64,000 bases of DNA from Shewanella vesiculosa (GCF_021560015.1 NZ_CP073588.1:1178001-1242000), one strand, 5' to 3'; shown: positions 37,190-47,167, counted from the first letter of the stretch. The notes: generated from the letters alone by a model not told the origin. Made by a program: numbers and translations.

Positions 37190-37235
37190 CTGCTCAACAT
37201 AGTAAACCGATAATATTATCCACTATGTCGAGCAG
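37190..37235. other. Long imperfect inverted repeat
   Basis: Arms 37190-37203 and 37222-37235 pair over 14 positions with one mismatch and an 18-base A+T-rich loop. No T run follows on the plus strand. It may mark the end of lysR transcription or be an operator; nothing decides between them. Confidence 0.35.
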
Positions 37236-37497
37236 CTTAATCGCTACACAGGCATGCCCCTTGGGCCACTAACATCAAACATTATGAGAATAATGAGTCG
37301 AATTTTACGCGCTTAGGCCATCACTTTTGTCGGTGTAACGTGCTTCTGAGCATCCGAAAGCTGGTTATGTAAATGCGAAGTATCAGTGGCTTTAGCTAAA
37401 GACAATTAGGCTATGTTATCTAGACGTGGGATCGTTAAGTATTAATAAATAACAGCAAAATAATTATGATACAAATTAGCCAGCGAAGAGTGAGATT

Positions 37498-37521
37498 AAT
37501 GTAATCATCCTTGATTACATT
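37498..37521. terminator. Hairpin at the end of the REC-HDOD gene
   Basis: AATGTAATCA and TGATTACATT arms flank a four-base loop; a perfect ten-base-pair stem lies six bases from the REC-HDOD stop. T-rich tails are weak on both sides, so termination efficiency is uncertain. Confidence 0.45.
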
Positions 37522-37527
37522 TTACTA

Positions 37528-38661
37528 TTAACAATTATCAATCCATTCAATAATATCGACATCTTCTATCAGGGTTTTTAGATTGCTTTTTGCAAATTCA
37601 TCAAGTTGACCAGACAAAAATACTTTCACTACATACATAATGAGCCCCAACTTTTGGTCTGTTAAGCCTTTTGCGGCAAAGTCAGGCTTGTCTTGCATTA
37701 AAATGATTTGACATAATTCCAGCGGGTAGCCCCATAGCGTCAATATATACACAGTTAACGAGGTTGCTTCATCGAGTATCATTTTATTATCATCGGCATC
37801 GATATTAATAAATTCATTTGCTTCAGCAATAAACACTAAACGACCAATGCCACTGAGTAACGAAGCAATAAACACATTATCAAGTTGAACGGCTTTAAAG
37901 CCCAATGACTGGCTTAACTGGCGGCTAAGTTTTGAATAATTAAAAGCCCACTCATTAACCTTTTTGTGAATTTCTATGGGTAATTTTGGCGCAATACAAT
38001 TATTGACAAGCATAGATATTACAATGGTTTCTGTCATTTTAAGACCTAATCTTTTGATGGCCTCTTCTAACGAAACGGTTTTACTGTGGTAGCCTAAAAA
38101 AGCCGAATTTGCGATTTGAATAATTTTTGCCGCAATAAACGCTTCTTGCTTAATAAGATCTGCAGTTTGTCCAATATCAACATCATCAATGGCAAATAAT
38201 GTTCTTAACTGCGCAGCGATTTCGGGTAACGGAAAAAAATAGCCAATTCGACCTAATTTGTTACGCATTTCTAAACTAAAATTAAGCGAATCGAGGCGTT
38301 CCAAACAAAAGAACACATCTTCTAAATCAGCTGCTGCAAAGGGTTTTTTTAGTACAAAATGCGACACTTCACTAACTTTTGAGACCACATCTTCGGCGGT
38401 ATCGCCAGTGAGTAATACTCTTACTGATGAGGGAATAATCGCAGCTATTTCTTCAAGAAGCTCATCGCCATTTTTTTCAGGCATAAGGTAATCGCAAAAT
38501 ATTGCATCGGGCAACACGCCATGAGGCAATGCATCTTGCCAACTTAGGGCATCTTCACAAATATAAAAGTCCCAGTTTGGCTTAGCTCGTCGAGCGGTGC
38601 GTTGCAGTGCTTTAAGCATAAACATATCATCATCGATGAACAGCACAGATAATTTTTTCAT
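37528..38661 (-). CDS. Response regulator with HDOD output domain
   Basis: The 377-residue protein has an N-terminal receiver domain (residues 1-125) with phospho-acceptor Asp57 in IFCDYLMPEKNG and conserved Lys in VLKKPFA. From about residue 130 to 370 it has an HDOD domain (helical, HD-like but lacking the metal pair), with AAKIIQIANSAFLGYHS as its typical signature. HDOD proteins are regulatory scaffolds often tied to c-di-GMP or stress signalling. Its ATG overlaps the hnoB-like stop by four bases (translational coupling), so it is the third gene of the hnoC-hnoB operon. Confidence 0.88.
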   Translation of the reverse strand: MKKLSVLFIDDDMFMLKALQRTARRAKPNWDFYICEDALSWQDALPHGVLPDAIFCDYLMPEKNGDELLEEIAAIIPSSVRVLLTGDTAEDVVSKVSEVSHFVLKKPFAAADLEDVFFCLERLDSLNFSLEMRNKLGRIGYFFPLPEIAAQLRTLFAIDDVDIGQTADLIKQEAFIAAKIIQIANSAFLGYHSKTVSLEEAIKRLGLKMTETIVISMLVNNCIAPKLPIEIHKKVNEWAFNYSKLSRQLSQSLGFKAVQLDNVFIASLLSGIGRLVFIAEANEFINIDADDNKMILDEATSLTVYILTLWGYPLELCQIILMQDKPDFAAKGLTDQKLGLIMYVVKVFLSGQLDEFAKSNLKTLIEDVDIIEWIDNC

Positions 38662-40649
38662 ATTCCCCCCATTACCGCAGCAATTGATGCGTCGGCATTG
38701 GCAATCAACCGAGTAAAACTGTCTTCATCTTGAGGCCGAGCAATAAAGTAGCCTTGAATGACATCACAGTTAAGTTTTTCAAGGATCAACATTTGCTCAA
38801 TGTGCTCTACCCCCTCCACAACAACTTTCATGCCTAAGTCGTGGGCCATTCGGGTAATATTACCGACCATGCTTTGAGTATTTAAATTGTCTGAGATATC
38901 AATAATTAGCGACCGATCAATTTTTAACACATCAATAGGCAGTTTTGAAAGATAAGATAAGGATGAGTAACCAGTACCAAAATCATCAATGGCAATACTG
39001 ATACCGGCATTTTTTAATCGTGTTAATTTTTCTGCACTTTCTTCAATATTATCAACTAACCATGACTCGGTGAGTTCAAATTCCAGAGTCGACATATCAA
39101 TATCAAATCCTGCTAATAATGCTTCCACTCTGGGAATAAAATCGGCATGGGATAGCTGTTTCCCCGATATATTTATTGCGACTTTATCGAGTCTGATACC
39201 TTTTTGGGTCCAATTTGATATTGCCATGCACGCAGCATGAATGACCCAATAACCTAGCTCTATAATTTGCCCTTCTCGCTCTGCTATCGGAATAAACACC
39301 ACAGGGGAAATATTGCCTAATTGTGGATGTTCCCAGCGTAGTAACACTTCACAGCTGGTAATTTTACGCTGATTTAAATCAAACTTAGGCTGAAAATGCA
39401 AATAGAGTTGTTGATTGTCGACTGCGTGGAATAAGGCTTTGCTGATAAACAGTTGCTTGCGTTTTTGCTCAATAATTGCCGCATCATAGCGCATAAAGAA
39501 ATGCGAATGACCCGTTCTGTGTAAACGATTAGAGATTAATGCATTGCTGAGTAATTGGGCGGCATTATCACCATCTTCTCTGGCGATACAATAGGTGACG
39601 ACCAGTTCAACTCTGACTGATTTGTCTGAATAACTAGTATGACTAAAGGGGGCGATAAAATCAGTGAGCTGTTTGTGTAAATCATGCTCGTTGGTAAAAT
39701 TATCCATGAGCAACACAAAATGCTCATTAGTCAAAAAAGCTAACGCTGAGGAAGATATTTTAGACTGAGTAAATAAGGTTAACGCAATATCATCAAATAA
39801 CTTTTCAGTCGCCACCGGGCCAATTATCTCAGTCCAATAACTGTAATTTTTAAGGTGGATGGCCACCATCGCAAATGGCTTGACGGTCTCGAGCAGTGAA
39901 TCTGCTAAATTAACGATTTCGTTTTGATCTAAAAATGAGGCTAATTGTTTTCTATATGGCAATGCACCATCATTTTTATTCATAAATTGCAGTTCAAAAA
40001 AGCGCGATTTATCTGTCGTTTTCTTCAACACGAATTCGACATTTTTGCCAGTGGTTGCCTTTAGCACCACGTTATCAATATTGCTACTAAATAGCGTTAA
40101 CAGACATTCATAGGAGCAAAATGGAAACACATCGGCGATTAAAATACTGCTGGAATCTAGATTAAATATTTGCTTGGCAACACCATTAACTCTGCCGATC
40201 TGGCCGTTAGGATAAAGTTCAATCAGGGCCTCTGCGCTATTGGCCATTAATTGATTGACTTCATTTTCGTCAAAGTGTTTGTTGTAAGCAATAAAAGCGG
40301 CTTCAACCTCGGAATAAAGAAGCGTTTCATCCCAGGGTTTTTGTAAAAAACGAAACACAGTACCAGAATTAAGTAACGCTAATACTGAACTAAAATCAGT
40401 AAAACCACTGAGGATCATGCACAGACTTGTAGGATATTGCGCTTTTATGGCCGCCAATAATTGCGAGCCGTTCATTACTGGCATTCTAAAATCAGAAATA
40501 ATCACCTGACAATGTTCTTGAGCCATGATGTTGAGCGCGTCAAAACCACTGGTTGCAGTAAATACCCGATAGCCTGCACGAGCAAACAATCGTTTTAATG
40601 CCCGTAAAATGGCCTCTTCATCATCAACAATCAACAGCTTATTCGTCAT
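38658..40649 (-). CDS. hnoB: HnoB-like REC-EAL c-di-GMP phosphodiesterase response regulator
   Basis: The 663-residue protein has a receiver domain with Asp53 (IISDFRMPVMNG). A middle region (about 130-390) includes a PAS-like part and a degenerate GGDEF (LTNEHF where GGDEF would be). The EAL domain follows from 400. The EAL catalytic set looks complete: Glu434 in EVLLRW, Asn493, Glu525, Asp555-Asp556 in DDFGTGYSS, Lys576, Glu612 and Gln632. It should degrade c-di-GMP when phosphorylated. In S. oneidensis the counterpart HnoB is activated by phosphotransfer from the NO-sensing kinase HnoK. It sits eleven bases after hnoC-like and overlaps the HDOD gene. Confidence 0.88.
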   Translation of the reverse strand: MTNKLLIVDDEEAILRALKRLFARAGYRVFTATSGFDALNIMAQEHCQVIISDFRMPVMNGSQLLAAIKAQYPTSLCMILSGFTDFSSVLALLNSGTVFRFLQKPWDETLLYSEVEAAFIAYNKHFDENEVNQLMANSAEALIELYPNGQIGRVNGVAKQIFNLDSSSILIADVFPFCSYECLLTLFSSNIDNVVLKATTGKNVEFVLKKTTDKSRFFELQFMNKNDGALPYRKQLASFLDQNEIVNLADSLLETVKPFAMVAIHLKNYSYWTEIIGPVATEKLFDDIALTLFTQSKISSSALAFLTNEHFVLLMDNFTNEHDLHKQLTDFIAPFSHTSYSDKSVRVELVVTYCIAREDGDNAAQLLSNALISNRLHRTGHSHFFMRYDAAIIEQKRKQLFISKALFHAVDNQQLYLHFQPKFDLNQRKITSCEVLLRWEHPQLGNISPVVFIPIAEREGQIIELGYWVIHAACMAISNWTQKGIRLDKVAINISGKQLSHADFIPRVEALLAGFDIDMSTLEFELTESWLVDNIEESAEKLTRLKNAGISIAIDDFGTGYSSLSYLSKLPIDVLKIDRSLIIDISDNLNTQSMVGNITRMAHDLGMKVVVEGVEHIEQMLILEKLNCDVIQGYFIARPQDEDSFTRLIANADASIAAVMGGI

Positions 40650-40660
40650 ATTTCTACCAG

Positions 40661-41245
40661 TTAATTAAAAAATTTATCTACCGCTGAACGCAATTGCTCA
40701 TTATAGAATGGTTTTGGTAATACGGCATCTGCGCCTAGATCTAATGCTTTTTGCAATTCAATTTCAGATAACCCTGACACCACTAAAATTTTTAAATGGT
40801 TTAGCTCTGGTTGTTGGCGGATAAACTGCAGAACTTCAAAACCGTCTAATCCAGGCATAGATAAATCGAGTGTAACAAGGTCAGGTTTATCGCTAAGCAC
40901 TTTAACCCCAGCCTGAAATCCATCAGATGCAAATGAAAATTCATAGCCGCTGGGTATCAATACGCGGCGGATCGCATTTCTAATTTCAATTTCATCGTCA
41001 ATAATTAAAATGCGCTTGGGCTGTTCTTTCACTGAATCAATTTGGTTAGAGTGACTTAATAACTCCTCAGGCATAGGCATTTTTTGGGTTTGCAAAAACA
41101 TAATAAAATCGTCTAGTAATACACGATAATTACCTCGACCTGGTAGCTTATGTCCTTTTAATCGCCCTTGTGCAATCCATCGACTTACGGTGCGCTGGTG
41201 TACATCGCAATATTGCGCAATGTCACTGGGTCGTAATGTCTTCAT
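40661..41245 (-). CDS. hnoC: HnoC-like DNA-binding response regulator (HTH-REC)
   Basis: The 194-residue protein has an N-terminal excisionase/MerR-like HTH (residues 6-50: LRPSDIAQYCDVHQRTVSRWIAQGRL), an unusual order because the receiver domain is C-terminal (residues 76-194), with acceptor Asp127 in VTLDLSMPGLDG. This matches HnoC of S. oneidensis, a repressor that releases DNA on phosphorylation. A GACAA-N4-GACAA repeat lies 60 bases upstream, between it and the hnoD-like gene. It is first in an operon with hnoB-like and REC-HDOD genes. Confidence 0.87.
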   Translation of the reverse strand: MKTLRPSDIAQYCDVHQRTVSRWIAQGRLKGHKLPGRGNYRVLLDDFIMFLQTQKMPMPEELLSHSNQIDSVKEQPKRILIIDDEIEIRNAIRRVLIPSGYEFSFASDGFQAGVKVLSDKPDLVTLDLSMPGLDGFEVLQFIRQQPELNHLKILVVSGLSEIELQKALDLGADAVLPKPFYNEQLRSAVDKFFN

Positions 41246-41303
41246 AGAATGTTATCCATCATATATCTTGATTAATTAACCGTTATAGCATAACTTAATC
41301 TAA

Positions 41304-41320
41304 GAGACAAATAAGACAAG
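41304..41320. promoter_or_regulatory. Candidate HnoC operator between hnoC and hnoD
   Basis: GACAA-ATAA-GACAA at 41306-41319 is a direct repeat; the flanks GA and G are also shared with the copy before H-NOX. It lies about 20 bases before the hnoD-like ATG and 60 bases from the hnoC-like ATG, so it could control both divergent genes. Confidence 0.65.
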
Positions 41321-41338
41321 CGAGAAATTAAGGACATT

Positions 41339-42697
41339 ATGAGCTCATTAGAAACATCAATGCCTATTATTTTGTGTGTCGACGACGAGACCAGCATCTT
41401 GAAGTCGCTGCAACGTTTATTTATGTCTTCAAAAGTGAAGCTATTACTGTCATCAAGTGGCCAACAAGCGCTTGAACTTATGCAAACAGAAAAAGTTAAT
41501 ATCATTATTTCAGATATGCGTATGCCTAATATGACAGGTGCTGAATTCCTTGCACAAGCGGCAGTGCTTCAACCGGATGCTTATCGTATTTTAATGACTG
41601 GATATTCTGATATTCAATCAACCGTTAGTGCGATTAATGTGGGTAAAATTCATCGTTATATTCAAAAACCTTGGGATAACGCAGAGCTACTTGCTCAAGT
41701 TCATGAAGGCTTAGAAATCTATCGTCTCGTAGAAGCGAACAAGTTGCTGACAAAAAAAATTACTCTGCAGAACAAGCAACTAAAACAATTAAACAATAAC
41801 TTAGAAGAGATGGTTCAGCAACGAACCACTCAATTGAAAAAGACATTATATCAATACAAACTGTTGGCCAGTACACGTGGTAATGAGCAAAAAGCCACAC
41901 TTGAAGTTCTTTATAATTTGATCAGTATTAATCCAGCATTAAATGGCAAGTTTGCACTGCAAGTGAGTGAAACATGTGGTCACATAGCCACTGCATTAAA
42001 GATGAATAAAGCTCATGTCGAGTTAATTAGTAAAGCAGGTCTATACTGTGAACTGGGTAAACTAGGCTTGCCTGCACATTGTCTTACAGGCCCCTACGAC
42101 CAACTCAGTAGTGCAGCCCAAAAACGCTTTTTTCAACACCCGCAATTGGCAGAAGAAATGCTGGCACCAGCGGTTCACCTATCGACGATGAGTGAGATCA
42201 TTGGCAGTCAATATGAGCACTATAACGGTACGGGTGAACCGTTACAAAAAGTGGCACAAAACATTCATATTGGGGCTCGTATATTAGCCGTTGCAAGAGA
42301 CTTTTGGTTAGCGTTATTTGAACAACAAAATGCAAAAGACCATACTAAAGACCTCACCAAAGAAGAAATATATAAACACATAAAACTACAGCAAGGTAAC
42401 GTGTATGACCCCAAAGTCGTCAATGTGCTAGGGCAAATCATTACTGCTTACCAGGACCAAGAAACGATTAACCATTCAGATGCGCAATTAGATGATGGTC
42501 TGCTTATTGAACAAATCACCGAAGGTATGCGCTTAACTCAAAATTTATACAATCGTAAACACATGTTGTTATTACCTAAAGGCCATGTGTTTTGCGAGAA
42601 AACACTGCAGAACTTATACCGCTATCAGACAAAAAATAACGAAAAATTGCTCATCAAAGCAGAGCGAGTTGAACAAACGGATACCCAGGAAGAATAA
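41339..42697 (+). CDS. hnoD: HnoD-like response regulator with degenerate HD-GYP domain
   Basis: The 452-residue protein has a receiver domain with Asp59 (IISDMRMPNMTG), a coiled-coil linker (residues 130-170) and an HD-GYP-like domain. The catalytic residues are lost: HDIGK has become CELGK (237-241) and the HHE..DGxGYP segment reads QYEHYNGTGEP (291-301). It is therefore not expected to cleave c-di-GMP. In S. oneidensis, HnoD is just such a protein and inhibits HnoB unless phosphorylated. AAGGA precedes the ATG. The hybrid kinase gene follows 72 bases later. Confidence 0.88.
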   Translation: MSSLETSMPIILCVDDETSILKSLQRLFMSSKVKLLLSSSGQQALELMQTEKVNIIISDMRMPNMTGAEFLAQAAVLQPDAYRILMTGYSDIQSTVSAINVGKIHRYIQKPWDNAELLAQVHEGLEIYRLVEANKLLTKKITLQNKQLKQLNNNLEEMVQQRTTQLKKTLYQYKLLASTRGNEQKATLEVLYNLISINPALNGKFALQVSETCGHIATALKMNKAHVELISKAGLYCELGKLGLPAHCLTGPYDQLSSAAQKRFFQHPQLAEEMLAPAVHLSTMSEIIGSQYEHYNGTGEPLQKVAQNIHIGARILAVARDFWLALFEQQNAKDHTKDLTKEEIYKHIKLQQGNVYDPKVVNVLGQIITAYQDQETINHSDAQLDDGLLIEQITEGMRLTQNLYNRKHMLLLPKGHVFCEKTLQNLYRYQTKNNEKLLIKAERVEQTDTQEE

Positions 42698-42769
42698 AAT
42701 ATATGATCAACCCAACAACCGAATTAACAATAATATTTACCCGCACTTTTTACAGGTAATCGTGCCGAT

Positions 42770-45700
42770 ATGATGGATATTGTTACCAGACTATTTTACT
42801 CAAAGTCGTTTTCATTAAGACGATTATGGTTTTTTTGCACCACAACGCTGTTGGGATTTATCGCCAATGCTATGGCGATCGAACTGCCTATTGTCGTACC
42901 TTTTCTCATCGGTAACATTGCCTTTTCAATTATCCTCATTCGCTTAGGTTTTATCTGGTCTCTGTTGGCTCTTGCTATCGTCAGCGTTCCAATAGCAAGT
43001 AATATTGAATTATTTAACAGTATCTTGCAGCTGTTTTGCTTGATGTTATTAACATTAAATTTGAAACAACCTCTTTGGCGAGTAATGGGGGTTTATACTG
43101 TCGCCATAGGCTTTATCTACCATCAATTTGCGTATCCCATTTTTACTGAATCGCCAGCGTTATTAGTCAGTGCCACACTGTTAAACGGTTGTATTTTTAT
43201 TTTATGTACAAAAACGGCGTTAATGCTAAATGTCATAACAATCACACCAAAAAATCAAAAAAATCAAAGCTTAAAGCTACAGTTAAGTCATCGAATTGGT
43301 TTGTATAGCGCCGTCCCCTGCACGATTTTAATCGCATTTATTTTACAAGGTGCTATCAGTCTCCACATATCATCCGTTCTGCAGTATTACGATAATGAAC
43401 AAAGTAAATTTATTAATGAAATTCAACGTCATATCGAACGGTATATCGGCAATACAGAACTTATCGCCAGTTTAGGACATGACAATATTGACCAAAACAC
43501 ATTACGTAAGTTAACTGAGCAACAAGAAGAGCTGATATCTGCACTGGTCACCGATAAGAATGGCCTTATTTCACTATTTTATAAAGCCGACTTACCTAAC
43601 AGTAAAATGCAAAAGACATCGGTTGCCGACCGGAGTTATTTCAGTAAACCTAAGGAATTGGGCAAAAGCTATGTCAGTGAGACCTTTCAGGGAAGAGGAC
43701 TGGGTGAAGATCGATTATTTGCGGTCAGCGCACCGCTTTTCCAAAATGGCACATTTGATGGGGTAGTCGAGATTTCTGTCAATCTTAAAACGTTAACCAA
43801 TACCTTCAAATCTTCAGATGATATGGATTCTAACCGTATTTTACTCGACAGAGACTCGAAGAAAATTTGGGGTAGCGATACCTTAGGACAGTTAGGTCGT
43901 GTCTGGACAGAACGGCCATTAATGACACCTTTCACAAGCTCTGTATTTGGACAGCATATATTCAATAAAGTTGAACCAATTTCCTTCACATCAGACGGTC
44001 GTTATATCGTTATACGAAAACACCTAGACGAATTGAATTGGACAGCGCTGTACTATTTAGACACCCGCTCATTTGTGATTCGCTATTTTATTTATTTATC
44101 GATTGCGATGATATCAGCGCTGTTATTGCTGCAATACATCACAGTGTTGTCTGGGCGATTAATTCATCGGTACACCAATACATTAGAACAAATTACCCGC
44201 CACACTCATCGCTGGCGATCTGATAATCCTAATACACAGCCTCTGACATTTACCACCACAGCACTTGAGTTTGAAGTATTGTCTGAAAGTATTAATGGTT
44301 TGCAAAAGCGAGTAATCGATTCTCGCAAAGCTATGCACAAATCAATGGCTGAAGTGAGCACTCTCAATAATGAATTAGAAGCAAGAGTCAAAGACAGAAC
44401 TCAGCAACTGGAACAAGAACGTGATAAAGCAAAACTGCTCGCAGAAATTAAAACCCGGTTTCTAGCAAACATGAGTCACGAGATCCGCACACCGATTACT
44501 ATTATTAAGGGTTTTACTGAAGAACTGCTTAGTGAAGCGACGGGCGATACCTACCGCACGCTTAATCGTATAAATCAAAATACTCTGCACTTACAAAATG
44601 TAATTGATGATATTCTCGATACAGCTAAAATTGAGCAAGGCAAAATGCGCATCGCATTAGAATCGATTAATCTTGCCCATTTTATGACTGACTTTATCGA
44701 TAGCACGGCACAAATGGCGCACAAAAAGGGCTTGTCTATTGACTATGATGTCAGTGACATTGCTGACGTTCATATCATGGCCGACCCTTTCCGATTACAA
44801 CAAATATTACTTAACTTACTCAGTAACGCGGTAAAGTTTACCGCCACAGGATCGATTACCCTTAAAGCTGAAAAAACAACTGCGCAAAGCTGTAGCATCA
44901 AAGTAATAGACCAAGGTATTGGCATTAGCAAACAGCAACAGTCCACCCTGTTTGAGGCATTTACCCAAGCCAATTCCAGCACGAGTCGAGATTATGGCGG
45001 TACAGGACTTGGCTTGTATATTAGCAAACAACTTGCTGATGCAATGGACATATCACTCACGGTAACCAGCGAGATTGGTCAAGGGTCGACTTTCATGCTG
45101 AGTTTTAACACCCACAGCGCTTTGCAAAAACCAATAAAAGACTCGACTGTAATAGCAACTGAATTGCCTACCAGTGCAAGTCATGGTAGAAAATTGCTCA
45201 TTGTTGATGATGTCGAAGACATTCGCATCTTAGTGGCTGCTTACGTTAAGTCACTTAATATGGAGTTATTGTTTGCGGAGAATGGTCAACAAGCCTTGGA
45301 TATTGCCCTCAAACATCGCCCAGATATCATTATTATGGATCAGCAAATGCCAATAATGGATGGCTTGAGCGCGGGTCAAGCAATGAGACGTCATGGGTTT
45401 GAATCGGTGATTATTTCACTGAGTGCAGATGTGTTTGAACAGCACCCTGTAAGCGACACCGTATCACCTTTTAACGCAACGCTTTGCAAGCCTATCGATA
45501 AAACACAACTGTTAAATACCATACAATTTTGTTTATCAAAACATGATATAACACTGCCTAATGAAGATATTACTAGTATGAGTGCACAACAAGAGATGGA
45601 CGGATTCGACGAGTTACGACAGGACTACTTGGAAAGTTTACGCGCCATACCTGACGAGTTAAACTTGCTTGCTGCAACCTCAGAGCATAAACAAGTTGTC

Positions 45701-45859
45701 ATGCTATTACATAAAATTAAGGGAACCAGTGCCTGCTTAGGGTTACACGACGTGAGTGCAACAGCACAACAGGCAGAAGCCGCGCTAAGAGATGGGGGCA
45801 ATCTTAATCAAGTGTGTAATGAGTTTAATGCGCGCTTAACGCAATTGTTCTCTTGTTAA
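42770..45859 (+). CDS. Hybrid sensor histidine kinase (membrane, Cache-type sensor, REC, HPt)
   Basis: A 1029-residue protein. Residues 20-155 form several membrane helices. A further helix near 180 and another near 440-460 bracket an extracytoplasmic region that looks like a Cache sensor (QQEELISALVTDKNG, DRSYFSKPKELG). A coiled coil at 515-560 leads to HisKA (His570 in MSHEIRTPIT), HATPase with NLLSNAVKFT and GGTGLGLYISKQ, a REC domain (Asp857 in IIIMDQQMP) and HPt (His981 in LLHKIKGTSACLG). It is a full phosphorelay. Its position right after hnoD suggests it feeds the same regulators, as a second input. Confidence 0.87.
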   Translation: MMDIVTRLFYSKSFSLRRLWFFCTTTLLGFIANAMAIELPIVVPFLIGNIAFSIILIRLGFIWSLLALAIVSVPIASNIELFNSILQLFCLMLLTLNLKQPLWRVMGVYTVAIGFIYHQFAYPIFTESPALLVSATLLNGCIFILCTKTALMLNVITITPKNQKNQSLKLQLSHRIGLYSAVPCTILIAFILQGAISLHISSVLQYYDNEQSKFINEIQRHIERYIGNTELIASLGHDNIDQNTLRKLTEQQEELISALVTDKNGLISLFYKADLPNSKMQKTSVADRSYFSKPKELGKSYVSETFQGRGLGEDRLFAVSAPLFQNGTFDGVVEISVNLKTLTNTFKSSDDMDSNRILLDRDSKKIWGSDTLGQLGRVWTERPLMTPFTSSVFGQHIFNKVEPISFTSDGRYIVIRKHLDELNWTALYYLDTRSFVIRYFIYLSIAMISALLLLQYITVLSGRLIHRYTNTLEQITRHTHRWRSDNPNTQPLTFTTTALEFEVLSESINGLQKRVIDSRKAMHKSMAEVSTLNNELEARVKDRTQQLEQERDKAKLLAEIKTRFLANMSHEIRTPITIIKGFTEELLSEATGDTYRTLNRINQNTLHLQNVIDDILDTAKIEQGKMRIALESINLAHFMTDFIDSTAQMAHKKGLSIDYDVSDIADVHIMADPFRLQQILLNLLSNAVKFTATGSITLKAEKTTAQSCSIKVIDQGIGISKQQQSTLFEAFTQANSSTSRDYGGTGLGLYISKQLADAMDISLTVTSEIGQGSTFMLSFNTHSALQKPIKDSTVIATELPTSASHGRKLLIVDDVEDIRILVAAYVKSLNMELLFAENGQQALDIALKHRPDIIIMDQQMPIMDGLSAGQAMRRHGFESVIISLSADVFEQHPVSDTVSPFNATLCKPIDKTQLLNTIQFCLSKHDITLPNEDITSMSAQQEMDGFDELRQDYLESLRAIPDELNLLAATSEHKQVVMLLHKIKGTSACLGLHDVSATAQQAEAALRDGGNLNQVCNEFNARLTQLFSC

Positions 45860-45868
45860 GATCGCTTA

Positions 45869-47167
45869 CTATGATGGTGTTTCAAGGTCACTAGGCGTTA
45901 ATAATGGCAGGGTTATTATAAAGGTGGTGCCCACATCAAGCTCGGAGCTTACCACAATACTACCTTTGTGTTTTTGCACGATACTATAAGACAATGACAA
46001 TCCCAAGCCGGTCCCCTGACCTACAGGTTTAGTGGTGTAAAATGGTTCAAAAATTTTACGCTGTGCCGATTCACTTATGCCACAACCGGTATCTTTTATT
46101 TCGATAACCAATGCTGTGCTGCTCGCCGATACCTTAATGTAAATGTGCCCTTTACCATCAATAGCCTGGGCTGAATTGACAATTAAATTCAAAAACACCT
46201 GGTTTAACTGCATTGGCTGGCAAAATAATGCCGGTAATGGCTGCTGAAATTCGCGATGGACTTCAACATTATATTTAAGCTGACTGTTGGCAATTTTTAA
46301 CGTATTTTCAATACCTTCAATAATATTAGCATGCTGCCATTCACTACTGTCGACATGTGAAAACACTTTAAGATTTTTTATAATATCAGTGACCCGATCT
46401 ATTCCGGTAATTGACTCATTAATTAATTCAGGCATGTCTTCACGTAAAAACGAATATTGACTGCGATCTTGCATTTCTTGCTGCAAAGCCATAAAGGTTT
46501 TGTTTTGGGTTTTATTCACCACCTTTTCATAAAAGCTGATCAAATTTAAAAGCTTAGTTGAATAATCTTGTAGGCTTTGTAAATTAGAATGAATAAAACC
46601 AATAGGATTGTTTATCTCATGAGCGACGCCCGCAGCCAACTGCCCAATGGCAGCCATTTTGTCTGCTTGTAATAACTGATTCTGCGCGGCTTCCAGTTTA
46701 GTGTTTAGCGCCAGTAATGCTGAGTGTTCTTGTGCTAACTCTTCAGAAAGTTGTTTCTTACCCTGGTAATAACTCGCCAACTCAGTGACGTCTTGTACTA
46801 TCATGCATACGGTTTTAACCACATTATTACTAACGTGTAACGGTATAAACTCAATGTTTTGGTACATTAATGTTTCTTCGCCTGTGATTGGGCGGCTACT
46901 ACTGAATAAAAATACGTGTGGTCTGTGCTCCCAATATGAAAAACTAGCATTGTTCAATACAAACACACTGTTGATCTTTTTCTTTAAATATTTTGCTTCA
47001 TTTGGGAAAAGAGTCAGCAAATTTTGCCCTTTTACTTGGTCACAACTGATGTTCAGCCGATCAGCAAAAAAGTCATTCCAGTACTCTATTTCTAATTGCT
47101 CATTAAGAACACATACCCCTAAAGGCAATTTTGCAGTCAGATTCTCTAATACTGCGAGGGTCGTCAT
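45869..47167 (-). CDS. PAS-containing cytoplasmic sensor histidine kinase
   Basis: The 432-residue kinase has an N-terminal PAS domain (about residues 1-130), a coiled coil, an NtrB-like HisKA with His183 (GQLAAGVAHEINNPIGF) and an HATPase with NQVFLNLIVNSAQAI, IEIKDTGCGIS and GQGTGLGLSLSYSIV. No membrane segment is present, so it senses something in the cytoplasm. It begins three bases after the CheC stop and shares an operon with CheC and a CheY-like regulator. It is similar in its kinase core to HnoK downstream. Confidence 0.88.
   Translation of the reverse strand: MTTLAVLENLTAKLPLGVCVLNEQLEIEYWNDFFADRLNISCDQVKGQNLLTLFPNEAKYLKKKINSVFVLNNASFSYWEHRPHVFLFSSSRPITGEETLMYQNIEFIPLHVSNNVVKTVCMIVQDVTELASYYQGKKQLSEELAQEHSALLALNTKLEAAQNQLLQADKMAAIGQLAAGVAHEINNPIGFIHSNLQSLQDYSTKLLNLISFYEKVVNKTQNKTFMALQQEMQDRSQYSFLREDMPELINESITGIDRVTDIIKNLKVFSHVDSSEWQHANIIEGIENTLKIANSQLKYNVEVHREFQQPLPALFCQPMQLNQVFLNLIVNSAQAIDGKGHIYIKVSASSTALVIEIKDTGCGISESAQRKIFEPFYTTKPVGQGTGLGLSLSYSIVQKHKGSIVVSSELDVGTTFIITLPLLTPSDLETPS

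Larger units (their letters stand above)
37135..37527. other. Intergenic region between converging lysR and REC-HDOD genes
   Basis: These 393 bases show no supported gene. Two hairpins are present: a long imperfect one at 37190-37235 and a compact one at 37498-37521, the latter ending right at the end of the REC-HDOD gene. Confidence 0.6.
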
